The notes beneath the pieces were generated by a model. The model was not told where the DNA came from, searched no databases, and was given only the letters and a program-made list of their open reading frames with translations. Source: an uncultured Pseudomonadota bacterium (GTDB lineage: Bacteria > Pseudomonadota > Alphaproteobacteria > RF32 > CAG-239). Taken from it: a stretch of DNA of 46,062 bases. Below are positions 1 through 9,723 of this stretch, piece by piece (position 1 is the first letter of the stretch; the number at the start of each line of letters is the position of its first letter). The translations under genes were made by a program, and so were the position numbers. The stretch is taken from NCBI GenBank assembly GCA_902793695.1, contig CADBEI010000003.1, positions 1-46,062 on the forward strand, in the 5' to 3' direction.

Positions 1-1
1 T

Positions 2-619
2 CATGGTATTAAAATCAGCGAAAGCGGTAATACTGTTACCTTTAACGGTACCAACAAGAACGTTACTATTACCGACGGTGTTATCACTGCTGAATCGGCT
101 ACTTTGTCCGGTTTGAAAATGGGTGATAACAGCGCCAGCAAGATTTCGACTGCTGCTGCTATTTCGTCCGAAGGTACTAATGACACCTTGGCTACAACTT
201 CCGCAGTTTATAACACGGTTAAAGCAGTTAGCGACACACTCAATGGATATGCTACCACAGTAGACGTATTTGGCGATGCTACTCATGCTGCTAACCTTGG
301 TAAAGACGCTAAAAACGCCAGCTTGGGTTCTACGGATGTTACAGGTGGTGCCAGCGTTAATGTTGCTCAAGATACTGCAGGTGCTTCGATGGAAGTTAGA
401 ACTGCTGCCGGTATCAAGAATACCGTAGCTGTTAGCGGTACCGACATTAAAATCGGTAACGACACAGCCGGTACCTTTGACGGTATTACTTATAACAAGA
501 CCAATGGCGTTGTTATCGGTTCCGGTGACAATACGGTTACGGCAAAAGCCGGTGCTTTGACTGCTACCGGTGCAATTAAGGGTGCTTCTGTTGAAGGTGC
601 AACCTTGAGATTCTATTGA
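2..619 (+). CDS. Giant trimeric autotransporter adhesin, upstream fragment (5' end outside window)
   Basis: The reading frame is open from the first bases of the window, so the true start and signal peptide lie to the left. The product is low in Cys and rich in Ala, Thr, Gly, Asn and Asp, with modules of the form G-I-K-I-S-E-x-G-x-T-V-T-F-x-G-T-N-K-x-V-T-I-x-D-G. The same module recurs in the next segment (around 4800-4900 and 5630-5700), so both belong to one protein. The frame ends at a TGA at 617-619, but the protein continues without loss of similarity in the +1 frame from about 612 (S-I-D-N-T-G, a motif repeated downstream). I read this as a one-base frame break rather than a true C-terminus. 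Role by family: a surface stalk for adhesion, secreted as a trimer (type Vc). Confidence 0.85.
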   Translation, partial: HGIKISESGNTVTFNGTNKNVTITDGVITAESATLSGLKMGDNSASKISTAAAISSEGTNDTLATTSAVYNTVKAVSDTLNGYATTVDVFGDATHAANLGKDAKNASLGSTDVTGGASVNVAQDTAGASMEVRTAAGIKNTVAVSGTDIKIGNDTAGTFDGITYNKTNGVVIGSGDNTVTAKAGALTATGAIKGASVEGATLRFY

Positions 620-665
620 TAATACAGGCACCGCTCCGACAGAAACCAGTAAGAGCGGTACAATT

Positions 666-3600
666 TTGGCCTCTACCGCAACTGTTTATAATGCGATGGA
701 AGCAGCCAAAACTGCGGCTACAACTTATACTCCGTCTGATGCTTTGAAAGGTGAGGGCAAAGTTTATAACGGCGTAACAACCGTTACGGGCGGATTGGAA
801 GCTGCCGGTAGTGCGATTGAAACCAACAAGAGCGGTATTAAAGATAACGCCGACAAATTGGCCGGTTTGACCAAGTATGACGGTACAACCGCTGCTGCTA
901 CGGTTCAAGCTGCTTTGACCGACTACAAGACAGAATTGTTGGCCGATTCGGCTGCTAAGGTAGCTGCTTTGAAGAACACCGAAGTTAAAGCCAACGCTGA
1001 TGCTATCACTAAGTTGAACGGCGATGTTGATACAACCGGTTCTGTTCTGAAGATGATTAAGGACAATGCTGCCGGTGCTACATACAGCGGCACAACGACC
1101 ATTGCCGATAAATTGGCCGGTTTACGTTCAGCTTCGGAACGCGATGTTGCAGCTGACTTTACTCCGGTTCCTACAGATTATCATGATACGGATATAGCCA
1201 CTTGGGTTGCAGCTAATGGTACCAATATTGCTGATGTGACAACAACATTCAAGGTATTGTCGAAGAAACTTTCTACTGTTCAGCATGATTTGATGGATAA
1301 CGGTGACAACGCATCCTCCATTGCTCGTGCTTTAGGTGGTACTGAAGCAACAGATACCTTGCCGGGTATGGTTCAAAAGCTTGCCGTAAACGCTCCTTAT
1401 AGCGCAACGGAAACTTATACTGCCGGTACGCTCGGTGCGGCAATGAAAGCTAATGATGCTAAATTGGCCGGTTTGAGCAAGACTACTGTTCAAGCATCTA
1501 TTGATGACGCAATTGCCACTGCCGGTACTGCTGCCGATGGTAAGTATGTTGCTAAGACAGATTTGACACCGGCTAACGGTCAAGTTGTTTTAGGTAAGGA
1601 TTCTACGGTGTTTACCGAAAAAGGCACAAGCTTCACGGTTGATACTGCTACCAGCAAGGTTTCGGCTAAAGTATTTAAGCCGTCTGCCGGTTCTGGTGAT
1701 GTTACCAAAACAACATCGTTTGAATTGAGCAACGATGGCTTTAAAATTACATCTCAGGAAGGTGATAGCGCTGCGGCTGCTAAGACTGTAACGATTGCTG
1801 ATGGTGCAGTTAAAGCTGAAAGCTTCCAGCTCGGTGACAAAGAAGTTACTTCGATTGATGCAGGTGCGGCTCTGAGCTATGCTGCTGACGCAACCGATGC
1901 CGATAAGAAAGTAATGGCTACCGACGCTGCCGTAATCAACACGGTTAAGGCTTTGGCTGATACTGAAGTTAAAGCTAACACCGATGCTATCACCAAGTTG
2001 AACGGCGGCAAGACAGTTGAAAACTCTGTTGATTACAAAGTTTATAACAACGCCAAAGATGCTGTTTATGAAACAGGTGAATCAGGTACAACCACCATTG
2101 CTCAAGCGATTGCTAACGCTCAAGGTGCTGCTGATACTTTGAGAACTGATTTGGCTACAGCCAACAAGGGCAACTTGGTACATGGTTCCAACATTATTGA
2201 TGGTACTATTACACACGACAAGATTGGTGCAAACGAAGTCTTCTGGGGTAACCTCAGCTTAGGCATCCAAAACAAGATTACAGACAGCGAAAACAAGCTG
2301 AATATCTTGAATCGTGATGAAACACAAGAAGGTTCTGTAAAGAACAGCATTAAGACTTTGGCTGCCGATGCTACTTACGACGCTACTTACAGCATTGCCG
2401 GCAAGATTGCTAACAACGAAGGCAGAATTGCTGCTAACGAAGCGAAATTTGTCGGTATGACCGATGATACGGTTCAAGCTTCGATTGACACGGCTACCAC
2501 TGGTTTGAACAGCCGTATTAGTAAGGTATTGGATAGCAACGATCATTTGAATAATGTTATCGTAAATGCTGCCGGCGATGAAGCCATGATTTGGAATGAA
2601 GCCAGCGGCGGTGGTGCTATGTTCACTCACCATGACGGTACTAAGTCGTTTGTCGGCGTTAGTGGCAATGGTAAAGATAAGATAGCAGCACAAATCTATG
2701 CTAAAGACTCTACTTCTAATGTCGGTTCTCGTATCGACGTTACGACCAAGGGTGTTTACTACACTGTAGGTAATGCCGCAACTGCTGACAGATTGGTGGC
2801 GGAGAATGAACTCGCTACAATCGGTACTGCTAAGAACGGTATTTATAAGGCGGCAACAGCAGATACTGAAGCGGTAACCATTGAAAACGCAATTTCTGCT
2901 AACGAAGCCAAGTTGGCCGGTTTGGTTGTTGATCAAGGCGATGCAGAAACCGTTCAGAATGCTATTGATTTCGCTTCTTCCGGTGCCGCTGAGGACTTGG
3001 CTAATGTACTCAACGGTACAACACCGTTCAGCAAGGTTAACATAGGCGATGCTTGGTCTTTAGTAAAGAATAGCGGCAACAATTTGTCGATTCGCAGTTC
3101 TAACGGCGAAAATTCTGCTATCTTTGCCAATAATTCTATGACACTTCTTGATTCTAGCGAAGGTGCAGGCAAAGAATACTTTAGCGTAAGCAATAACGGT
3201 GGATTGAACTTGAAGAAAGGCGGAGAGACCGACCCGTATTTCAATATTCAAAACAATGGTAACGTTGAAACTAAAGGTACTTTGACCTTGAAAGATGCTT
3301 CTGACCAAGCGGCTCAGACCTTGAACGCTGCTAAGATTAAGCAAATCACGACCAACCAGACCAACATTGGCGATATGAGCCAGTTGCATGGTAATGACAA
3401 CGCGATGGTTAACCGCGGTGAAGGCGATGTAGCAGGCGATCCGGCTGCCAACATTGTTGAAGCTTTGAACAACATTTCGGCTAGTGTCGGTAATGTTCAC
3501 GGTTTGGCTACTGCAGCCGCTAACGGTTCATTGGATACCAAGTACGCTACTCAACAGAAGCCGGAAAATTGGTACAAGAACGGTGCGGGCAACTTGTTCC

Positions 3601-6600
3601 CGGGTTCTGCTACCGATGACCACTTGGCTGAATTGGCTGCGTCTATCGGTGAGAGAAACTATGCCAATACTGAAGTATATGCTACTGCAGTACCGTATTT
3701 GACAGCTAACGAAAGCGTTGCTACTTCGTTGGTTGCTTTGGCCAGAAACTTGAAGACTGTTGCCGATGACTATGTAACCAAAGAATACTTCAATGGTGGT
3801 ACGGCTACAACTCCGGCTACGATTTCTATGGGCGCAAATGCTTCTGATATCGTAATCGGTCACGTTGCTGAAGGTGCAGGAGCAGGCACAAACATCGATG
3901 TTAACCACGCAGAAGGTAAAGTTACCAACAATGAAAAGACCGTTTCTGTTGCTGACGGCACTATCACTTTCAACAACGGCAAAGTTTTGAAAGATTTTGA
4001 TGAAGCAATCTGGACAAATGGCGACTTCCTCGTTAACGGTGATATCGCTACCGGTGGCAGCATTTACTCCGGCGCTAATTTGGGCGTAACCGGTGAAGCT
4101 TTCATCGGCGGAAACTTAGGTGTATCCGGTAACACTTCTATCACTAAGGACTTAGGTCTTGGCGGTAAGTTTACCTTTGGTAACAACACCTTTGAGAGCG
4201 TTGCTAAAGAAATCACAGCTAACTCTACGGATGCCGAATTGCCGACAGCTAAGGCAGTTTATGATGCTGTTAAGGCTGAAACCACAGTTGAAGCCGCTCC
4301 TAACGGCAACTATGCCGCAGGCTCGGTTAAAGACGCTGTTGCAAGTATCGATGAGAATATGGGCAACCTCGCTTTGTATAATGAAACAAAATATGCCAAT
4401 ACAGGTACAACAAAAGTAAGTTTGGCTCAAGCCATTAAGAACTTGGATGCCAATGTTTATGCTAAAGTCGGCGCTGTTGACTTTGATGATAACATGAACT
4501 ATGTATCTTCTGCTGATACTGACCTGACAAAGGCCATTAAGAGCATGGATACCAATGTTAAACAAGCTATCGATGATTTGGATGGCACATATGTTAGCAA
4601 AGCTTACTTCAGTGGTGGCGAAGCTGCTACTGAAGCACATCCGGGCTTAATCTGGATGGGTGATGCAGCCAGCGATATTCGTATCGGTACCAAAAAGTCG
4701 GTTAGCGGTACGGACAGCTTGAACAGCGGTGTTGAAGTTTTGGCAGATGCCACAAACGGCGACAGCGTTACCATTAAGGCTTCCGGTGCTACGGCTTCTA
4801 CCGGTATTCAAGTAACCGAAAACGGTAAGACTGTTACCTTCAAGGGTACCAACAAAGATGTTACCATCGTTGACGGCGAAGTTACGGCTGAAAAAGCTAC
4901 GGTTAAGACTTTGGCCTTTACCGACGGCGCAGCTACTCCGACCATTACAACAGCTACATCTGTTGATAATACTGGTAAAGATGTTTTGGCTGCCGGTGTA
5001 ACCGCTGACGGCGAAGAACTCGCTTCTACGCTGACAGTTAAGAACACTGTTGAAGGCGCTGTTAAGGTTGACGCCGCTGCTAACGGCAACTATGCCGCAG
5101 GTACGGTTAAGACCGCAGTTGCAGACATTGATGCCGCAATCGGCAAGAGATCTGCTTACAGAAGTTCGCATTATGCTAACCCGACAGCTGATGATAAAGA
5201 TTTGTCAACGGCTATTAAGAATTTGGATGATGCTCTCTTCAACGTTACCGAAGATTATGTAACCAAGACATACTTCAACGGCGGCGATGACACCAATCAC
5301 TACATCTCGATGGGCAGCTTGGCTAAGAAAGTTACCATCGGTGCTGATGATTCGGCCAGAATCGTACTCGATGTTACAGATGATGCCAAGAAGAGCATTA
5401 CCATGACAGCCGGTACCGATATGCAAGTTGCCGTTAACGGCACGGAAATCACTATCGGTGATAAAGACGGTCAGGGTATCAAAGTTGATAACGGCGGTTT
5501 GACCACAACATTTGTCGGCTCCGGTTCTACACCTGAGACGGTTGTTGTCAGCGAAGGTGTCGTAACAGCTTCTGACAGCGTTGTTGTCGGCGATAAGACC
5601 ACCGGTACTGCTTATGCTGAAATCGAAGACGACGTAGCAACCTTCAAGGGTGCTAACGGCACGGTAACGATTGCTGACGGTACGGTAACTGCTAATAAGT
5701 TCGCATTCAGCGATACGGCTTATGCAACCGGTATCGACAATACAGGCGGTGTATTCACGGCTGCTCCGGCTGATAAGTATACAATAGCTACCACCAAGAC
5801 AGTTTATGATAACACCTATCTGACAGCTGCCGGTACAAACGGTAACTATGCCGCAGGCTCGTTGTTGAATGCTGTTAAGAGCATTGATACTTATATGGGC
5901 AACCTCAACTGGTATAATAATACACATTATGCCAATACGGGTAGCACCAAGACCAGCTTGGCTGCAGCTATCAAGAATCTTGATACCAACGTATTTGCTA
6001 AAGTCGGCGATGTAGACTTGTCTGGGGCTACCAACTATGCCAATACAACAGCTACTCCGGCAACAAACCTGACTCAAGCTGTTGTAAATATCGACAGCAA
6101 CGTTAAGAAAGCTATCGATGATTTGGACGGCAAGTTCGTTACCAAAGCTTACTTCAGCGGTGGTGAACAAGATACAACCAGCCCGAATGCAGGTCGCATC
6201 ATTATGGGCGATACCGCAGATAAGATTACTATCGGCAGAACAGCTACAAGTGCTGATGTTACAAATCTGACCAACGGTATTGAAATCGATGCTAACTCGG
6301 GTAACGTTGTTATGGGTAAACAATCCATTACCAACAATGTTGCTTCGCTTGAAGCCGGCGTTAAAGTAAGCGCCGACACAGGCACGGTTGAAATCGTTTC
6401 GGTTGATACCACCCAAAACAGCTCGAACGGTATCTCGGTTGATAAAGACATCGTTAAGATTGGTACAACTTCAAACGGCAAGTTTGATGGTATCTCAATC
6501 CAAGACGGTGTTATGACCAACATCAATTCGGCTGATGCTAACAAGAAGTCTGTTATTTCTTCCGAAGTCGTTGCAGTAACCGACGGAACTAACACTTCTT

Positions 6601-9569
6601 CGATGGCTGCCAGCGGTGTGGCTGTAACCAATGGTACTGATACAACCTTAATCGGTGCCGGTGCTATTTCGGCCTCCGATGGTACCAAGACGGCCAGTTT
6701 GGATAAGACCGGCGTAAACGTAACCAACGGTACAAGCACCGCAATAGTTGCAGCTGATGCTATGTCTGTTAAGAGTGGCAGCAATTCATCGTCGATGGAT
6801 GCTACCGGTGTGGCTGTAACCGATGGTAACAAGACCACTTTGGTTGCTGCGGGTGCTATTTCGTTGACGGATACCGATAACACAACCGGCTTGTCCTCGA
6901 CAGGTTTGAGCGTTATTGATGAAAACAATAACCAAACCCTTGTTGGCGCTACCGGTATGTCGGTTACCAACGGTACGGATACCACAACAATCGCCGCAGG
7001 CAGTGTAACCACCAACAAAGTCGATACCAAAGAATTGAAGTTGGGTGATTACAGTGCTACGTCTATTGACCAAGGTTCTGTTTTGGCTCCGACCAAACCG
7101 GATGACCTGACCGATGTTGATAAGGCTACTTTGGCTACTAATGCTACGGTTAAGGCCAGCATCAACGGTATTGTTGCCGATATCGAAGGTCAAATCCATG
7201 GTGACAGCACAACCCATAAGGATATTAAGTTGGGTGATTTGGCTGAAACCACTACCATTGGTAAGACCTCTGACAGCTTGAGCGATCCGCTCAACACCAA
7301 CATTGTGGTTGACGCCGTTAAAAACAAGATTACGATGGATGCATCTGATATCAATGCTAGGACCTCTACAAATCTTGAACTTGATAATAAGAACAACACC
7401 ATCAAAATTGCTTCGTCTAACAGCGATGCTAAGACCTCTACCGGTTTGAATATCACTAATGACGAAACCAACGGCAAACATACCATTGGGTTGTCATACG
7501 ACAAGGATATTCCGAATACTGTTACGGCTCATGATGGTTTGACAATCGATGCTGATACTCACCAGATTGCGTTGACTTCGACTAATAAAGATGCCGCAGG
7601 TACCAAGAAGTCCGGCTTAGAGCTCGATAATAATACTAACGTATTTAAGTTGGGTGCAAGCAATACTCCTACCGGCGGTGAAACTACATCTTATGGTATG
7701 ACCATGGATGCCAATGCCGGCGTTACCAAGTTCGAAGACCAAGATGGTAAGGGCGTTACCATGAATAAGGGTGATATGAACGTTACTGACAGCGCTACGA
7801 TTGGTGCAGTTGATGCTCAAGGTGCTTTGACCGGCAATGGTGTTGAGATGAAGAACGATGGCTCTGCTAAGTTCAAAGCTACTGAAGGTGCTGTTGAAAT
7901 TGCCAAGGGCGAAGTTACTGCTGATAACAAAGTTACAGTAGGCGGCCAAGAAGGTAACGACAACAGCGTTGTCTTGGATAAAGATGGTAACGTAGTTGCA
8001 TCTAACAGCTCGACCATCGGCAAGACTAATGCTCAAGGTGCTTTGGACGGCAACGGCGTTCAGATGAAGAACGACGGCTCTGCTACCTTCCAATCTGCTA
8101 ACGGCAAGGTTGGAGTTGCCGACGGCAGTATCGAAGCTGACCACAAGGTTACCGCAGATGAAATCGAAGCTAAGACTCGTTTCTATGTTGGTGATCCGGC
8201 CGGTGAAATTGCTGCTCTGTACAAGACTGGTCTTGTTGCGGTTAAAGACGCTGACAACCAAGCTACTTACGGTAGCGGCGGTATGTGGGCTAAAGCCGGT
8301 GACAACGCGGCTACCCTCGGCGGTACAGGCTTGAGCGTTAGCCAATTGGATCCTTCAGATCCTACAAGTGTGATTGCTTCTGCAGGTGTCAGCAAAACCG
8401 GTCTGTGGACTCAGAGCGACAGCAAGAAATCATCATATGGCAACGATGGTTTGTGGATTGGAAACAAAGCTGAAACAGCATTTGCAAGCCTCAACGAAAG
8501 AGCCTTATTCATTACGGATGGTACCGATACATCCAACATTGGTTTGGACGGTATTTACACTAGCCAAAACATCTCTGCTGCAGGCAACTCTTATGTTGGC
8601 GGCAACTCGCAAGTTGACGGTGTTGCCACCTTCGGTAAGGATGCCGGTAAGCAAGTTGTTATTGACAGCGGTGACGTAACTGCTGACGGTAAGGTTAAAG
8701 GTAAAGACCTCGAGGCTACCAACAGCTTTACCTTGGCCGGTACTACTGTTCTTGCAATCGATGACAGCAATGCCAAGATTAATGACTTCAGCGGCGCAGG
8801 TCACGATGTTGATACTTTGGCGACAACGTCTTCTATCTACTACAATGCGGAAGATGCGTTGTATACACGGCAACAAGGTACATATACCACGGTTGATGCT
8901 AAAACCATTAACGAGGCTTTGACCGCAGTTGATAACATCATCGGTAACTTCCCTGCAGGTCTGAATAAGGATCTGGTTGATCCGGAATTGATCAGCAGCA
9001 ACTTGACTAATGGCGGAAAACTTCAACCGGAAACGATTCTCGATGCTTTCAACAACATCGATTCGACTATGGGTACAATCCACGGTTTGGCCGCGAAGCT
9101 TGAAAGCAAAGGTACTTATATGGGTAACTTGGCTGAAGGCACCACGGTTGAAAATCACTTGACGGCTCTCGATGCCAGCATTGGTGACAGAAGAGCTTAT
9201 ACACAGCAGAACGTTATTAAGAATAACGAATCTACTGCTAAATCGCTCGATGCTCTCGACATGGCTGTGGGTGATATTTCCAAACTGCAGGGTACAACCT
9301 ATGCAAGTGCCGACAACTTGTCTGACGCGGTTGTCCAAATCGACGATAAGTTGCAAAACTTAGACGGTCGTATGGAAAGAGCTGAAAAAGACTTGAAGGA
9401 TGTTCACCACGAATTGCGTAGAGGTATGGCTTCCATGGCTGCTATGTCGGCTTTGGTACCGAACTCTCGCTCTACGGGTAAGACATCTCTGGTAAGACAT
9501 CTCTGTCTCTCGGTACAGGTGCTTACAGCGGACATAATGCTGTCGCAGTCGGTGGTTTCCACTACCTGA
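666..9569 (+). CDS. Giant trimeric autotransporter adhesin, main passenger/stalk segment (frame opens at about 609)
   Basis: A roughly 2970-residue stretch of YadA-like passenger that continues the preceding fragment. The frame is open from 609, and 666 is only a TTG codon inside it, not a credible start. It is built of degenerate repeats: S-I-D-x-G followed by L-A-T-x-x-x-V; L-A-G-L-x-x-x-T-V-Q-A-S-I-D; N-G-N-Y-A-A-G (4302, 5082, 5838); Y-F-[NS]-G-G followed by M-G-x-x-A-x-x-I-x-I-G (about 3785, 4605, 5269, 6151); and short S-x-T-G-V-x-V-T-[ND]-G units at 6570-7000. The end (about 9310-9480) is a heptad-like coiled coil, D-D-K-L-Q-N-L-D-G-R-M-E-R-A-E-K, then R-R-G-M-A-S-M-A-A-M-S-A-L-V-P, the usual entry to a YadA anchor. 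The frame then runs into 25 unrelated residues because of a 14-bp duplication at 9477-9504. As written, the product would lack its outer-membrane anchor. Confidence 0.88.
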   Translation: MASTATVYNAMEAAKTAATTYTPSDALKGEGKVYNGVTTVTGGLEAAGSAIETNKSGIKDNADKLAGLTKYDGTTAAATVQAALTDYKTELLADSAAKVAALKNTEVKANADAITKLNGDVDTTGSVLKMIKDNAAGATYSGTTTIADKLAGLRSASERDVAADFTPVPTDYHDTDIATWVAANGTNIADVTTTFKVLSKKLSTVQHDLMDNGDNASSIARALGGTEATDTLPGMVQKLAVNAPYSATETYTAGTLGAAMKANDAKLAGLSKTTVQASIDDAIATAGTAADGKYVAKTDLTPANGQVVLGKDSTVFTEKGTSFTVDTATSKVSAKVFKPSAGSGDVTKTTSFELSNDGFKITSQEGDSAAAAKTVTIADGAVKAESFQLGDKEVTSIDAGAALSYAADATDADKKVMATDAAVINTVKALADTEVKANTDAITKLNGGKTVENSVDYKVYNNAKDAVYETGESGTTTIAQAIANAQGAADTLRTDLATANKGNLVHGSNIIDGTITHDKIGANEVFWGNLSLGIQNKITDSENKLNILNRDETQEGSVKNSIKTLAADATYDATYSIAGKIANNEGRIAANEAKFVGMTDDTVQASIDTATTGLNSRISKVLDSNDHLNNVIVNAAGDEAMIWNEASGGGAMFTHHDGTKSFVGVSGNGKDKIAAQIYAKDSTSNVGSRIDVTTKGVYYTVGNAATADRLVAENELATIGTAKNGIYKAATADTEAVTIENAISANEAKLAGLVVDQGDAETVQNAIDFASSGAAEDLANVLNGTTPFSKVNIGDAWSLVKNSGNNLSIRSSNGENSAIFANNSMTLLDSSEGAGKEYFSVSNNGGLNLKKGGETDPYFNIQNNGNVETKGTLTLKDASDQAAQTLNAAKIKQITTNQTNIGDMSQLHGNDNAMVNRGEGDVAGDPAANIVEALNNISASVGNVHGLATAAANGSLDTKYATQQKPENWYKNGAGNLFPGSATDDHLAELAASIGERNYANTEVYATAVPYLTANESVATSLVALARNLKTVADDYVTKEYFNGGTATTPATISMGANASDIVIGHVAEGAGAGTNIDVNHAEGKVTNNEKTVSVADGTITFNNGKVLKDFDEAIWTNGDFLVNGDIATGGSIYSGANLGVTGEAFIGGNLGVSGNTSITKDLGLGGKFTFGNNTFESVAKEITANSTDAELPTAKAVYDAVKAETTVEAAPNGNYAAGSVKDAVASIDENMGNLALYNETKYANTGTTKVSLAQAIKNLDANVYAKVGAVDFDDNMNYVSSADTDLTKAIKSMDTNVKQAIDDLDGTYVSKAYFSGGEAATEAHPGLIWMGDAASDIRIGTKKSVSGTDSLNSGVEVLADATNGDSVTIKASGATASTGIQVTENGKTVTFKGTNKDVTIVDGEVTAEKATVKTLAFTDGAATPTITTATSVDNTGKDVLAAGVTADGEELASTLTVKNTVEGAVKVDAAANGNYAAGTVKTAVADIDAAIGKRSAYRSSHYANPTADDKDLSTAIKNLDDALFNVTEDYVTKTYFNGGDDTNHYISMGSLAKKVTIGADDSARIVLDVTDDAKKSITMTAGTDMQVAVNGTEITIGDKDGQGIKVDNGGLTTTFVGSGSTPETVVVSEGVVTASDSVVVGDKTTGTAYAEIEDDVATFKGANGTVTIADGTVTANKFAFSDTAYATGIDNTGGVFTAAPADKYTIATTKTVYDNTYLTAAGTNGNYAAGSLLNAVKSIDTYMGNLNWYNNTHYANTGSTKTSLAAAIKNLDTNVFAKVGDVDLSGATNYANTTATPATNLTQAVVNIDSNVKKAIDDLDGKFVTKAYFSGGEQDTTSPNAGRIIMGDTADKITIGRTATSADVTNLTNGIEIDANSGNVVMGKQSITNNVASLEAGVKVSADTGTVEIVSVDTTQNSSNGISVDKDIVKIGTTSNGKFDGISIQDGVMTNINSADANKKSVISSEVVAVTDGTNTSSMAASGVAVTNGTDTTLIGAGAISASDGTKTASLDKTGVNVTNGTSTAIVAADAMSVKSGSNSSSMDATGVAVTDGNKTTLVAAGAISLTDTDNTTGLSSTGLSVIDENNNQTLVGATGMSVTNGTDTTTIAAGSVTTNKVDTKELKLGDYSATSIDQGSVLAPTKPDDLTDVDKATLATNATVKASINGIVADIEGQIHGDSTTHKDIKLGDLAETTTIGKTSDSLSDPLNTNIVVDAVKNKITMDASDINARTSTNLELDNKNNTIKIASSNSDAKTSTGLNITNDETNGKHTIGLSYDKDIPNTVTAHDGLTIDADTHQIALTSTNKDAAGTKKSGLELDNNTNVFKLGASNTPTGGETTSYGMTMDANAGVTKFEDQDGKGVTMNKGDMNVTDSATIGAVDAQGALTGNGVEMKNDGSAKFKATEGAVEIAKGEVTADNKVTVGGQEGNDNSVVLDKDGNVVASNSSTIGKTNAQGALDGNGVQMKNDGSATFQSANGKVGVADGSIEADHKVTADEIEAKTRFYVGDPAGEIAALYKTGLVAVKDADNQATYGSGGMWAKAGDNAATLGGTGLSVSQLDPSDPTSVIASAGVSKTGLWTQSDSKKSSYGNDGLWIGNKAETAFASLNERALFITDGTDTSNIGLDGIYTSQNISAAGNSYVGGNSQVDGVATFGKDAGKQVVIDSGDVTADGKVKGKDLEATNSFTLAGTTVLAIDDSNAKINDFSGAGHDVDTLATTSSIYYNAEDALYTRQQGTYTTVDAKTINEALTAVDNIIGNFPAGLNKDLVDPELISSNLTNGGKLQPETILDAFNNIDSTMGTIHGLAAKLESKGTYMGNLAEGTTVENHLTALDASIGDRRAYTQQNVIKNNESTAKSLDALDMAVGDISKLQGTTYASADNLSDAVVQIDDKLQNLDGRMERAEKDLKDVHHELRRGMASMAAMSALVPNSRSTGKTSLVRHLCLSVQVLTADIMLSQSVVSTT
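9477..9504 (+). repeat. Exact 14-bp tandem duplication at the stalk/anchor junction
   Basis: The 14-mer ggtaagacatctct occurs twice head to tail (9477-9490 and 9491-9504). Because 14 is not a multiple of 3, one copy gives a full-length adhesin and two copies give a stop at 9567-9569 without the anchor. The repeat is exact and has no spacer. Confidence 0.97.
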
Positions 9570-9655
9570 CAGACAACCTTATGCTCAATGCGGGTGCCGC
9601 ATGGAGCAACAGCCGCGATGCTGTTTACCGTGTAGGTGTAACGTATTCATTCTAA
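9505..9655 (+). other. Out-of-frame YadA-type membrane anchor of the adhesin
   Basis: Removing one copy of the 14-bp repeat (9477-9490 or 9491-9504) lets the adhesin frame read T-G-K-T-S-L-S-L-G-T-G-A-Y-S-G-H-N-A, then a short beta-barrel sequence ending V-Y-R-V-G-V-T-Y-S-F and TAA at 9653-9655. This is a textbook YadA_anchor ending: four beta strands per subunit, a terminal aromatic residue, and an S-L-x-x-G-x-G-x-Y-x-G-x-x-A-x-A-V-G motif. Every codon fits, so the anchor is intact but displaced by two bases. In the family, three such anchors form one 12-strand barrel that exports and holds the trimer. Confidence 0.9.
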
Positions 9656-9669
9656 TTTTAGTCTGAAAC

Positions 9670-9708
9670 AAAAAAATGCGGGGAGGGGAAACTCTCCCCG
9701 TGTTTTTG
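9670..9708 (+). terminator. Rho-independent terminator after the adhesin
   Basis: The stem CGGGGAG (9679-9685) pairs with CTCCCCG (9694-9700) around an 8-base loop. The stem is extended by two G-U pairs and an A-tract (9671-9676) facing a T-tract (9703-9707). It lies between the displaced adhesin stop (9655) and the next start (9724), so it ends or attenuates adhesin transcripts. Read-through to the downstream gene is possible. Confidence 0.75.
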
Positions 9709-9723
9709 AAAGAAGAGGATATT

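Noticed and set aside
5205..6416. Long minus-strand open frames opposite the adhesin (also at 6149-7030, 7617-8345, 8505-9356)
   Set aside because: They are shadows of the repetitive + strand gene. They lack ribosome sites, mirror its repeats, and would interrupt a clear YadA-like protein.
4290..6600. CRISPR-like array because of regular repeats
   Set aside because: The repeats are in-frame protein modules of ~250 residues, degenerate at DNA level, with no short direct repeats and unique spacers.
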